DNA of 7,916 nt from Candidatus Brocadiia bacterium (GTDB taxonomy: Bacteria; Planctomycetota; MHYJ01; JACQXL01). The first letter of the stretch is position 1. Each line of letters starts with the position of its first letter. Under the pieces are notes generated by a model. The model worked only from the letters and a program-made list of their open reading frames with translations. It made no database searches and had not been told where the DNA came from. Shown one piece after another: positions 1 through 5,879 of this stretch. The translations under genes were made by a program, and so were the position numbers. Location of the stretch: NCBI GenBank assembly GCA_020062035.1, contig JAGUXD010000048.1, forward strand, positions 1 to 7,916. Direction: 5' to 3'.

Positions 1-45
1 AAAGCAATTGAATTAATTATTAGTTCATATAAACAGGACATTTAA
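1..45 (+). CDS. Possible C-terminal end of an unidentified protein, cut by the window edge
   Basis: Frame 1 is open from the first base to a TAA at 43-45 and would encode 14 residues ending in SSYKQDI. The other two forward frames stop within the first 15 bases. The peptide looks like an amphipathic helix end (AIELII followed by polar residues), but it is far too short to assign to any family. If real, it is a + strand gene whose body lies upstream of the window, and the 59-309 repeat region begins 13 bases after its stop. It could equally be a chance open frame. Confidence 0.3.
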   Translation, partial: KAIELIISSYKQDI

Positions 46-58
46 CCAATAATATGTC

Positions 59-309
59 ATAGTTGTTAAAATTTAGGGTATATTTTAAGGGAAAAAGAAG
101 GGAACTTCGCATAACTCCTTAAATTTTAAGCCGTTATATAAGGCTTAACTATCCGTTACCCCTCGTTAAAGGGTAACATCCTACAAGGCTTAAAATACAA
201 GGGAAACAAAAGGGATAGCCAAATAAAGGTGAAAGGATAGTTTTTTCTCAGGAAATAGGCGGGTTCCCGGTCATTTTTAAGGGTTTTTAAGGGATTTTTT
301 AACAACTAT
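59..309. repeat. Nested inverted-repeat region (possible MITE-like element or structured RNA)
   Basis: This gene-free stretch is bounded by a perfect 13-bp inverted repeat, ATAGTTGTTAAAA at 59-71 and its complement at 297-309. Inside are a perfect 10-bp pair, ATTTTAAGCC (123-132) with GGCTTAAAAT (187-196), enclosing a 7-bp hairpin, GTTACCC (155-161) with GGGTAAC (171-177). GGCTTAA also occurs at 142-148, so the 126-132 arm has two possible partners. AACTATCC (147-154) is complementary to 235-242. The decamer TTTTTAAGGG is tandemly repeated at 274-283 and 284-293, and AAGGG recurs through the region. No open frame or transposase is visible. It could be a non-autonomous mobile element, a structured untranslated RNA or a 3'-end region; the sequence alone does not decide. 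Confidence 0.4.
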
Positions 310-399
310 CAGAATATGACCAAAATATTTAACGCTCCGATTTACGCCGTGTTGGGGAATACCCCCACCAATCTTAGGGACGGGTATCATAAATCTTGT

Positions 400-416
400 G
401 GTCGCAAATTGCGACC
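400..416. promoter_or_regulatory. 17-bp palindrome, candidate operator upstream of metF
   Basis: GGTCGCAA (400-407) and TTGCGACC (409-416) are perfect 8-base arms around a single central A; partial symmetry continues outward as CTT (395-397) and AAG (419-421). The right arm overlaps the proposed -35 box of the metF promoter, where a repressor would block polymerase. A second small hairpin, GGGG-AATA-CCCC, lies at 354-365. As RNA the palindrome would also form a 6-bp stem, but without a following T run it is not a convincing terminator. No regulator gene is in the window to match it. Confidence 0.45.
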
Positions 417-436
417 TTAAGAACAGCAGATAAAAT
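409..436 (+). promoter_or_regulatory. Candidate sigma70-type promoter for metF
   Basis: TTGCGA (409-414) and TAAAAT (431-436) are separated by 16 bp and match the -35 and -10 consensus at 4 of 6 and 5 of 6 positions. Transcription would begin near 443 and leave a leader of about 40 bases. That leader includes a weak AT-rich hairpin (443-463) just before the ribosome binding site AGGAG at 472-476. The -35 box coincides with the right arm of the 400-416 palindrome. Confidence 0.45.
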
Positions 437-482
437 AGGAATCTGTTAAATCCGTTTAATCAGTTTACAATAGGAGAAAACA

Positions 483-1352
483 ATGAGTAAATTAAGCGAA
501 TCATTAAAATCTGGCAAATTCGTAATTACCTCAGAAGTTGGTCCACCTAAAGGCATTAATATAGAACCTTGTTTAGAAGAAACCAAGCACTTTGGCGAGA
601 AGGTAACAGCAATTAATGTTACGGACATTCAGTCTGCGGTGATGCGGGTGGGTAGTCTGGCTACGTGTATTAAACTCAAAGAGCGTGGTTATGAGCCGAT
701 AATGCAGGTCGTCTGCCGTGACCGAAACCGCCTGTCTTTACAGTCCGAATTATTAAACGCGGCGGTATTTGGTATAGAAAATGTCTTATGTCTGACCGGT
801 GACCACCAGTCACTCGGCGACCATCCGCAATCCAAAGGCGTCTTTGACTTAGATGCGGTCCAACTTATTGCGACAGCAAAGAGATTGATGGAAGGAAAAG
901 ACCTCTCTGGTAATAAACTGAATGGTAATCCAAATTTCTTCTTGGGCGGAGTGGTTTCACCGGGTTTGGACCCGTCAGAACTCCAGATAATGAAGATGGA
1001 AAAGAAGGTCCAGGCGGGAGCGCAATTTATCCAGACGCAAGCGATTTATGAACTGGATAAGTTCTGTCAGTTTATGGATAAAGTCAAGCATCTCAATATT
1101 CCCATTCTGGCGGGTATTATTATTCTAAAATCCGTTGGTATGGCGAAGTTTATGAATGAGAATATAGCAGGTGTTTATGTGCCTGAACCGTTAATAAAAG
1201 AGATGAAAGAAACTAAAGACAAACAGGCAAAAGGTGTAGAAATCGCTGCTCGGATTATCCGCGAAATCAAACCCTATTGTCAAGGAATTCACATAATGCC
1301 CTTGGGCTGGGGACATCTTGTTCCAGAAATAATCAAACAAGCCGGCTTATAG
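483..1352 (+). CDS. metF: Methylenetetrahydrofolate reductase, MetF family
   Basis: This 289-residue protein should be a cytoplasmic flavoenzyme reducing 5,10-methylene-THF to 5-methyl-THF, feeding methionine synthesis or, in acetyl-CoA-pathway organisms, the methyl branch. The N-terminal TSEVGPPKG (16-24) carries the catalytic-type Glu18. LTGDH (104-108) and QTQAIY (184-189) correspond to the flavin/folate-binding segments of the TIM-barrel family. Length is normal for the family (E. coli MetF is 296). The style, especially SEVGPPKG, resembles MetF of acetogens and related anaerobes, which often work with MetV and other electron-transfer partners, but no metV is in the window. The start is well supported by AGGAG six bases before ATG. 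The next gene follows after 6 bases. The electron donor cannot be read from the sequence. Confidence 0.9.
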   Translation: MSKLSESLKSGKFVITSEVGPPKGINIEPCLEETKHFGEKVTAINVTDIQSAVMRVGSLATCIKLKERGYEPIMQVVCRDRNRLSLQSELLNAAVFGIENVLCLTGDHQSLGDHPQSKGVFDLDAVQLIATAKRLMEGKDLSGNKLNGNPNFFLGGVVSPGLDPSELQIMKMEKKVQAGAQFIQTQAIYELDKFCQFMDKVKHLNIPILAGIIILKSVGMAKFMNENIAGVYVPEPLIKEMKETKDKQAKGVEIAARIIREIKPYCQGIHIMPLGWGHLVPEIIKQAGL

Positions 1353-1358
1353 AAAAAG

Positions 1359-2351
1359 ATGGAGTACAAATATGTTGATTCCTTTCCCATCCCGAAAACA
1401 TTCGGGATGGATTGGTCTTTTGCCCGTAATATTGTTATATACGATGAGTTAAAAAAGGTCATCTCGGCTTTTAACCGTTCACAGATAAAAACAATCCTCT
1501 TATCAGGTGTCGGACTTGGCATTACGGTCTATCATCATATCACTTCCAGAGCAATGTCTGATGTGGACCTGTTAATTAAACCAGAAGATAGACAAAAAAT
1601 TAGTTGGATACTATCAGAGTTAGGATATTTAATAGAAACCACAAGATTAAGTGAGACGCATTATTCTAAGACAATTGACTCGTTCTCATTCCATATCGAT
1701 TGCCATACTCATATGAGGCATTATCTGAACGATAACGGTATTAAGATGCTCTGGTCAAGGGCGAGAAAAACAAAACTTCCGCAGACCGGAATAGAAACTG
1801 ATGTTTTATCGCCTGAAGATGCTTTAATCTATACAGTCGCAGATTCGGCTATTTATCATATGGAAATCACTGATAATGTTCTCTCTGACATTACCCAAAT
1901 CATAAGGTTTTATCAGGAAGAGATAAACTGGAAAGAAATTGTAGGTATTATAAAACAGCGCCATTTAGAGGCGCCTTTATATTATATTTTTACTGATGTC
2001 ACAAAAAAAGGCATCTTGATTCCTGAGGAGGTGATTAATGCTATAAAGCCCCCAGATAGAAAACGTCGGCAACTATTTTTATACAAGACCATTATAAACA
2101 ACCGCAAGAAATTAGATGATAGCATTGTCCGATTCTTTTGCTTTGTAATGTGTCCCTCAGCGAGGTCCGAGATTATTTTGGACTCACTTATCCCTTCACC
2201 TTTATTTATGAAACAGTGCTATGGCTTTACCAGTAATTTCTTATCCTATTTTTATTATCCTGTCAGAATCTTGACTCTTATCTGGCGCGTAGGCAAAAGC
2301 ATATTCCAGCTATGCCTTGTTATCTCTAAAAATTTATTGAGGAATTTTTAG
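1359..2351 (+). CDS. Uncharacterised nucleotidyltransferase family protein (PF14907-like)
   Basis: The 330-residue product matches the pattern of the uncharacterised nucleotidyltransferases of the NTP_transf_5 type. A glycine-rich LLSGVGLG (47-54) precedes SDVDLLI (67-73), whose Asp68 and Asp70 are the expected metal ligands, and IDCHTH (113-118) offers Asp114 as the third carboxylate. LSPEDALIYT (150-159) and LSDITQII (175-182) follow as in the helical C-terminal half of this family. The usual Lys of the KGxAL motif is Ser49 here. The C-terminus (about 290-330) is hydrophobic and basic. The substrate is unknown; relatives occur near surface-polysaccharide and peptide-modification genes, but here the partner is metF, 6 bases upstream, so co-transcription is likely. 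The start is uncertain: ATG 1359 has only a weak purine run before it, and an in-frame ATG at 1407 lies in a strong hairpin. Confidence 0.75.
   Translation: MEYKYVDSFPIPKTFGMDWSFARNIVIYDELKKVISAFNRSQIKTILLSGVGLGITVYHHITSRAMSDVDLLIKPEDRQKISWILSELGYLIETTRLSETHYSKTIDSFSFHIDCHTHMRHYLNDNGIKMLWSRARKTKLPQTGIETDVLSPEDALIYTVADSAIYHMEITDNVLSDITQIIRFYQEEINWKEIVGIIKQRHLEAPLYYIFTDVTKKGILIPEEVINAIKPPDRKRRQLFLYKTIINNRKKLDDSIVRFFCFVMCPSARSEIILDSLIPSPLFMKQCYGFTSNFLSYFYYPVRILTLIWRVGKSIFQLCLVISKNLLRNF
1387..1410. repeat. Perfect 10-bp stem hairpin inside the nucleotidyltransferase 5' coding region
   Basis: CCATCCCGAA (1387-1396) and TTCGGGATGG (1401-1410) are exact inverted copies around the loop AACA. The hairpin covers codons 10-17 of the gene beginning at 1359, and the in-frame ATG at 1407-1409 is buried in the 3' arm. 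No T run follows on either strand, so it is not an obvious terminator. Related CCCGAA/TTCGGG sequences occur at 2378-2398 and 6797-6839, which suggests a dispersed palindromic repeat. Confidence 0.6.
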
Positions 2352-2377
2352 GTATGCACCCTATCACTTTGAGTTTA

Positions 2378-2395
2378 CCGAAAAGTTAGTTTCGG
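2378..2395. terminator. Hairpin between convergent genes, possible weak bidirectional terminator
   Basis: CCGAAA (2378-2383) pairs with TTTCGG (2390-2395) over a six-base loop. TTA (2375-2377) and TAA (2398-2400) could add three pairs beyond a two-base bulge. It lies at the meeting point of the nucleotidyltransferase (stop at 2349-2351) and coaC, whose stop codon (2386-2388) sits in the loop. The position suits a shared terminator, but the flanking T runs are poor on both strands, so termination is inferred mainly from location. Confidence 0.35.
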
Positions 2396-2952
2396 GATAA
2401 TTTCTTACGCAGGGTTTCTATTATTCTATCAAATGAAGCCAGTCGTCCAATGCCTTCACCACAAACTAATTTGCCTTTTTCTGGTTCAATGAAATGATAA
2501 CCGATTTTTTTCAGAAGAGTAATGTTCTTCTGCACGATTGCATTAAGATACATCTTTTCATTCATTGCCGGAGCGATTATTACAACAGATGGATTTAATG
2601 ACATCACTACTGTAGAAACCAAATCATCTGCGATGCCGGAAGCAATCTTACCGATAATATTAGCGCTTGCCGGGGCTATTAAGAGCAAGTTCAATCTTTC
2701 TGCCAGAGCAATATGTTGCGGGTCAAAATAATAGTCATTCGCAAACAAATCAGTAAAGACCCTGTTATGCGAGAGGGTCTGGAATGTCAGGTGCGAAACA
2801 AACTCTCTCGCTGCTCTGGTCATCAGAACAGTAATTCTGGCATCCTGTTTATGAAGACAAGAAACTATTTCTGCAGATTTATAGGCAGCGATACCGCCGG
2901 TAATCGCGATTCCTATTTCCTTACCTAAAAATACATTTTTTGCTTTATTCAT
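2386..2952 (-). CDS. coaC: Phosphopantothenoylcysteine decarboxylase, stand-alone CoaC
   Basis: The enzyme decarboxylates 4'-phosphopantothenoylcysteine to 4'-phosphopantetheine in CoA synthesis, using FMN. All hallmarks of the HFCD flavoprotein family are present: ITGGIAAYKSAE (17-28) at the flavin site, active-site His80 in HIALAE, PASAN (94-98) followed by GKIASGIADD, PAMNEKMY (128-135), and a flap Cys164 in KLVCGEG. The 188-residue protein ends just after the decarboxylase domain. Most bacteria fuse it to the CoaB synthetase in a protein of about 400 residues; here no CoaB domain follows, and the convergent gene begins only 34 bases beyond the stop. CoaB is presumably encoded elsewhere. 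The start ATG overlaps the rpoZ stop as ATGA, implying translational coupling. It is the last gene of the tpiA-led cluster. Confidence 0.9.
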   Translation of the reverse strand: MNKAKNVFLGKEIGIAITGGIAAYKSAEIVSCLHKQDARITVLMTRAAREFVSHLTFQTLSHNRVFTDLFANDYYFDPQHIALAERLNLLLIAPASANIIGKIASGIADDLVSTVVMSLNPSVVIIAPAMNEKMYLNAIVQKNITLLKKIGYHFIEPEKGKLVCGEGIGRLASFDRIIETLRKKLSRN

Positions 2953-3194
2953 CTTTGTTGTCTTTTGGTCTCATTCGCTCCTTCCCAGGTCAGCCGGCCT
3001 TCAAGGATCTCATCTAATAACGGCTCAAGAATCATATTAAAAGACCCTGTTTGTTTAACTCCAGACTGACGCATTTGTTTCAGACGCTGAATTAGGATGC
3101 TTGTTAATTTAAACCGCCCGCCAACTTTTTCTAATGCCAACTCATATTTCCTGTCCACATCATTTATCATCGGTCTTTCTTGATTTTCTATCAT
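2949..3194 (-). CDS. rpoZ: DNA-directed RNA polymerase subunit omega
   Basis: This 81-residue protein matches the omega subunit, a small helical subunit that helps assemble and stabilise the beta' subunit. The region around GGRFKLTSILIQRLKQM (25-41) fits the conserved Y/F-K-L-..A/R-R helix of the family. The C-terminal part (about 56-70, with LLDEILEGRLTW) fits the helix usually read as ALxEIxxGKI. The placement immediately after gmk is the classic gmk-rpoZ pair of many bacteria. The gene lies 32 bases after gmk and overlaps coaC by 4. AAAAGGAG lies at 3210-3217, 15 bases before the chosen ATG, which is rather far; the in-frame ATG at 3170 is an alternative that removes eight residues and keeps the conserved core. 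Sequence conservation in omega is low, so context carries part of the call. Confidence 0.85.
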   Translation of the reverse strand: MIENQERPMINDVDRKYELALEKVGGRFKLTSILIQRLKQMRQSGVKQTGSFNMILEPLLDEILEGRLTWEGANETKRQQR

Positions 3195-3226
3195 AATATT
3201 TATCTCTATCTCCTTTTATTAAAACT

Positions 3227-3793
3227 TTAGTAGAGATGTTTTCTAATAATATTTTGGATTTCTTTTACTGCCCCCGTGATTTTATCATTTATGACCTGAA
3301 AATCATAATCTTTAGAATAACTCATCTCTTTTATTGCCCGTTTTAATCGTTGATTTAATTCTCTTCTGGACTCATTAGTTTTTCTACTGTCTAATCTTTG
3401 TTTTAATGTTTTTACATTAGGCGGCATGATAAAAATATAAACGCCTTTATAACCGTTGCGTTTAAGGTTTTTAGCCCCCTGAACATCCACTCGCAATAAA
3501 GAATATTTACCTTCATTAAACACTGCCTTCAAGGACCTAATAGGTGTGCCGTAATAATTACCAAAAAGCCGTGTATATTCAACAAATTTTCTATTTTTTA
3601 CATCCCTACTAAATTCACTTTTAGTCAGGAAATGATAATCTTTACCGTTTACCTCTCCGTAACGAGGTGCTCTTGTTGTTGCAGTAACACACGCTTTAAG
3701 GCGACGCTCTTTCCTGAGAATCTCCTCACATAAAGTCGTTTTCCCTACGCCTGAAGGACCTGAAATAACCAGAATCTTATTTATCTTATTCAA
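3227..3793 (-). CDS. gmk: Guanylate kinase
   Basis: Guanylate kinase transfers phosphate from ATP to GMP or dGMP, giving GDP or dGDP. The P-loop GPSGVGKT is at 12-19. The GMP-binding segment TATTRAPRYGE (37-47) supplies Arg41, Arg44 and Glu47, followed by Tyr53, Glu72, the YYGT motif (80-83) and Asp103 in VDVQGAKN. A lid-type arginine-rich segment lies at about 133-148. Thr37 replaces the Ser usual at one GMP contact. The length of 188 is slightly short but complete. The start codon is TTG, with AGGTG seven bases upstream; no ATG or GTG lies nearby upstream of the P-loop. The gene overlaps the end of yicC by 8 bases and is followed by rpoZ. Confidence 0.93.
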   Translation of the reverse strand: MNKINKILVISGPSGVGKTTLCEEILRKERRLKACVTATTRAPRYGEVNGKDYHFLTKSEFSRDVKNRKFVEYTRLFGNYYGTPIRSLKAVFNEGKYSLLRVDVQGAKNLKRNGYKGVYIFIMPPNVKTLKQRLDSRKTNESRRELNQRLKRAIKEMSYSKDYDFQVINDKITGAVKEIQNIIRKHLY

Positions 3794-4715
3794 TGTTTTG
3801 CACCTGTTCCTTTATTTTCTCAATTTCACTCTTTAGCAAGATTACTGAATATGTAATCTGGGTGTCATTTGATTTAGAACCAATCGTGTTAATTTCTCTT
3901 AGCATTTCTTGGGCAATGAAATCAAGTTTCTTACCGATTTCCTGATTTTCGTCTAATGTCGCGGAGACCTCCTTCAGATGTGATTTAAGTCGCTGAATCT
4001 CCTCGTTAATATCAGCCCGCTGGGAAAAAGTAGCAATTTCAAAAGCAAGATTTCGTTCCAGATCGAAAAGAGATATTTTATCGGATATCTTTTCCGAAGG
4101 TTTCGTTATCATTGGCAAGTTATTATCCAGTATTGACTTCAACTTTTTCCTGAAAGATGTCTCGTAATTATCTCTGACATAAGGAATCTGTTTCTCTATT
4201 TTATTTAATATAACGAAGATTTTTTGCAGGTTTTTCTGGAGTGCCTTCTTTAGACGATTGCCTTCTCTTTCACGCATTGACGATAAATTTACCAGAGCCG
4301 TTCTGATAACATTATAAATGTAATTCCATTCTTTATTACCCAGATAACCGGATTTGGCATCGGGCATTTCTAAAATACATGGTAAGTTTATAAGCGACTC
4401 AAAAGAAATCTCTCTTTTTAATCCCAAAAGCGTCTGTATCCTTTTTAATTCCTGATAATAATTTCTGATTAATTGGCGATTTATAGAGAGATGTTTATCG
4501 GGCTCAGCATCAAGCCGAAGAGAAAAATTTATACTGCCGCGGTGGATATATTCTCTGATAAGTTTTTCAATCTCGCCTTCGTGCTTATTTAATGCCTCAG
4601 GAAGCGCCATCTTAAGATTAAAAAATCTATTATTCACAGAACGGATTTCTATTCTGAATTTAAGTTTATTAGCGATTTTACCTTTCGCCTCGCCAAAGCC
4701 GGTCATACTTTTCAT
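3786..4715 (-). CDS. yicC: YicC family endoribonuclease-like protein
   Basis: The protein carries the N-terminal MTGFG signature at residues 4-8 of the chosen form, an HRGSINFSLRLD segment typical of the YicC N-domain, and the conserved C-terminal domain formerly called DUF1732 with ADINEEIQRLKSH, GKKLDFIAQEMLREINTIGSKS (split by only small variations from the family pattern) and a final EQVQNIE. E. coli YicC has been reported as an endoribonuclease influencing small-RNA decay; the target here is unknown. I chose ATG 4715, giving 309 residues that start MKSMTGFG as in the family, rather than ATG 4742. The latter would overlap pyrE, adds nine unconserved residues and lacks a ribosome binding site. 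AGAGGG at 4729-4734 is 13 bases before ATG 4715, a long spacing. Only four bases separate it from the pyrE stop. Confidence 0.9.
   Translation of the reverse strand: MKSMTGFGEAKGKIANKLKFRIEIRSVNNRFFNLKMALPEALNKHEGEIEKLIREYIHRGSINFSLRLDAEPDKHLSINRQLIRNYYQELKRIQTLLGLKREISFESLINLPCILEMPDAKSGYLGNKEWNYIYNVIRTALVNLSSMREREGNRLKKALQKNLQKIFVILNKIEKQIPYVRDNYETSFRKKLKSILDNNLPMITKPSEKISDKISLFDLERNLAFEIATFSQRADINEEIQRLKSHLKEVSATLDENQEIGKKLDFIAQEMLREINTIGSKSNDTQITYSVILLKSEIEKIKEQVQNIE
3801..3805 (-). promoter_or_regulatory. Ribosome binding site supporting the TTG start of gmk
   Basis: On the minus strand AGGTG (3805 to 3801) lies seven bases before the TTG at 3793-3791. It is located within the last codons of yicC, so ribosomes finishing yicC could reinitiate on gmk. 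It is the feature that favours TTG over a later start, since none of the nearby in-frame codons is ATG or GTG. Confidence 0.55.
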
Positions 4716-4719
4716 ATTA

Positions 4720-5304
4720 TTAAGACATCCCTCTTGAGCCATGTTTCTGGGTAGGTATTTGTTTCTTGCAAAGTGGACACTTATCAGGCGGATAAATCGG
4801 CGGATTAACCTTGATAATACTTCGTAGAGTCAATCCAAATAATTTTGAGGTTTTTTTATGCCGTCTATCAACCAATGAAATAATACCCAAGACCTTTCCC
4901 TGATATTTTCTTACTACATCTATAACCTCTTTTACTGAGCCACCGGTTGTGATAACATCTTCAGCAACAATCACGCGCTTGTTTGGATTTATCGTAAATC
5001 CCCGCCGTAATGTTAACTGATTTTCTACTCGCTCTAAATATATTACCTTTGCCTTGAGAAGACGGGCTAATTCATACGATAAAACAATCCCACCCAAGGC
5101 AGGACCAATCACAATATCAACCTTTTTATTAAGATACGGTTTTATTAGTTCCTTGCACAATTTAGCGGTTACATCAGGTCTTTCCAGAATCCGAGCACAT
5201 TGAACATAAGTATCGCTGTGATTACCTGATGTCAGGACAAAATGCCCTTTTTGTATCGCCTGTAGTTTCTCAAATATCTTATAATAATTGGATAGTTTTT
5301 TCAT
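4720..5304 (-). CDS. pyrE: Orotate phosphoribosyltransferase, PyrE of the Cys-containing 'thermophile' type
   Basis: The enzyme joins orotate to PRPP to make orotidine 5'-monophosphate in pyrimidine synthesis. The PRPP-binding motif VIVAEDVITTGGS is at 111-123 with the acidic pair Glu115-Asp116. An N-terminal GHFVLTSGNHSDTYVQ (20-35) and the GPALGGIVLSYE stretch (67-78) are typical of the family. The C-terminal YPPDKCPLCK (171-180) and HGSRG (188-192) mark the group of PyrE proteins first recognised in Thermus-like and other bacteria, distinct from the E. coli form. The Cys176/Cys179 pair could bind metal, though this is not demonstrated. The ATG at 5304 gives a normal 194-residue protein, but no good ribosome binding site precedes it: the nearest G-rich run is inside a hairpin stem. 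The other pyrimidine genes are not nearby. Confidence 0.9.
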   Translation of the reverse strand: MKKLSNYYKIFEKLQAIQKGHFVLTSGNHSDTYVQCARILERPDVTAKLCKELIKPYLNKKVDIVIGPALGGIVLSYELARLLKAKVIYLERVENQLTLRRGFTINPNKRVIVAEDVITTGGSVKEVIDVVRKYQGKVLGIISLVDRRHKKTSKLFGLTLRSIIKVNPPIYPPDKCPLCKKQIPTQKHGSRGMS

Positions 5305-5311
5305 CTACTAC

Positions 5312-5350
5312 AACCCCGCAGATAATCTCGCTGAAGCGGGATGCGGGGTT
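5312..5350 (-). promoter_or_regulatory. Strong hairpin between secG and pyrE, possible translational or transcriptional control
   Basis: AACCCCGCA (5312-5320) and TGCGGGGTT (5342-5350) form a perfect 9-bp stem. The loop contains a second stem, TCTCGC (5326-5331) with GCGGGA (5336-5341), one G-T pair included, capped by TGAA. In the direction of pyrE transcription it ends only seven bases before the pyrE ATG, and its 3' arm holds the only G-rich sequence (GCGGGG) close to that start. On the + strand the stem is followed by TTTTTATTT, the form of a textbook intrinsic terminator, yet no + strand gene precedes it. It may therefore sequester the pyrE leader, end antisense transcripts, or attenuate within the operon. 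Confidence 0.6.
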
Positions 5351-5356
5351 TTTATT

Positions 5357-5836
5357 TCACTGCCCGGCAGGTGTATTTGGCGATTGATTTTCCTGCGGTT
5401 TATTCTCTTTCTGTGGCTGTTGTGGCTGTTCTGTAGGTGTTATTGGCGCCGGTGGTTCTACCGGACTCGCTATCTCTGTAGGCATTGATGCCGGCGATAT
5501 CGGTGCTACCTCGGTAGGTGTAACTGCTTGCCTCTGGGATGTTTGTTGCGGTTGTGTTTTTGGTGGTGTTTTCTCACCGCTCAGAAGTCCGCTTCTCGTC
5601 GTGGTTCTTGGGATTTGCCCCAGAATAATAGCCAATAACAAAAAGATTACTGCCAGAGCCACGGTAACTCTTGTTGCTACAGAGATTGCCTTCACGCCAA
5701 GGAAAGAATCCATTGCCCCCCCACCTCCAAAAGCACCTGCTAACCCGCTTTCGCTATGATGCGGTTGTAGTAAAATAATCGCGACTAATAAAACACATAC
5801 GATTACAAATAAAACAGTCAAAATTATTTCTAACAT
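5357..5836 (-). CDS. secG: Preprotein translocase subunit SecG with a long C-terminal tail
   Basis: SecG is the small inner-membrane partner of SecYE that aids SecA-driven protein export. Two hydrophobic helices (about 2-23 and 55-73) flank the diagnostic loop SGLAGAFGGGGAMDSFLG (30-47). A tail of about 85 residues follows, rich in Pro, Gln, Thr and Glu, with the triplet PTE at 107-109, 119-121 and 134-136. E. coli SecG is 110 residues, so the tail accounts for the extra length. It lies between tpiA and pyrE; a tpiA-secG order is found in a number of bacteria. The ribosome binding site is unclear: AAGGT directly abuts the ATG and a purine-rich AGAAAG lies further upstream. The tail shows no sign of a frameshift. 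Confidence 0.9.
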   Translation of the reverse strand: MLEIILTVLFVIVCVLLVAIILLQPHHSESGLAGAFGGGGAMDSFLGVKAISVATRVTVALAVIFLLLAIILGQIPRTTTRSGLLSGEKTPPKTQPQQTSQRQAVTPTEVAPISPASMPTEIASPVEPPAPITPTEQPQQPQKENKPQENQSPNTPAGQ

Positions 5837-5879
5837 ACCTTAAATCTTTCTATGCAGTTACGATAACTTTATAGAGGTT

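Noticed and set aside
446..628. Minus-strand open frame of 60 codons at the start of metF
   Set aside because: It lies mostly antisense to well-supported metF coding sequence, has no family features and runs into the metF leader.
1289..1522. Minus-strand open frame of 77 codons across the metF/nucleotidyltransferase junction
   Set aside because: Antisense to two supported genes, with no recognisable motif.
2522..2928. Two plus-strand open frames of about 70 codons each within coaC
   Set aside because: Both are antisense to coaC, whose complete motif set fixes the real strand.
4716..4742. Longer YicC starting at ATG 4742
   Set aside because: It would overlap pyrE by 23 bases, has no ribosome binding site and adds residues before the conserved KSMTGFG start of the family.
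5288..5488. Plus-strand open frame of 66 codons rich in Trp, Phe and Arg
   Set aside because: It is antisense to the SecG tail and crosses the pyrE hairpin. The unusual Trp/Arg content comes from reading the complement of Pro/Gln/Thr codons.
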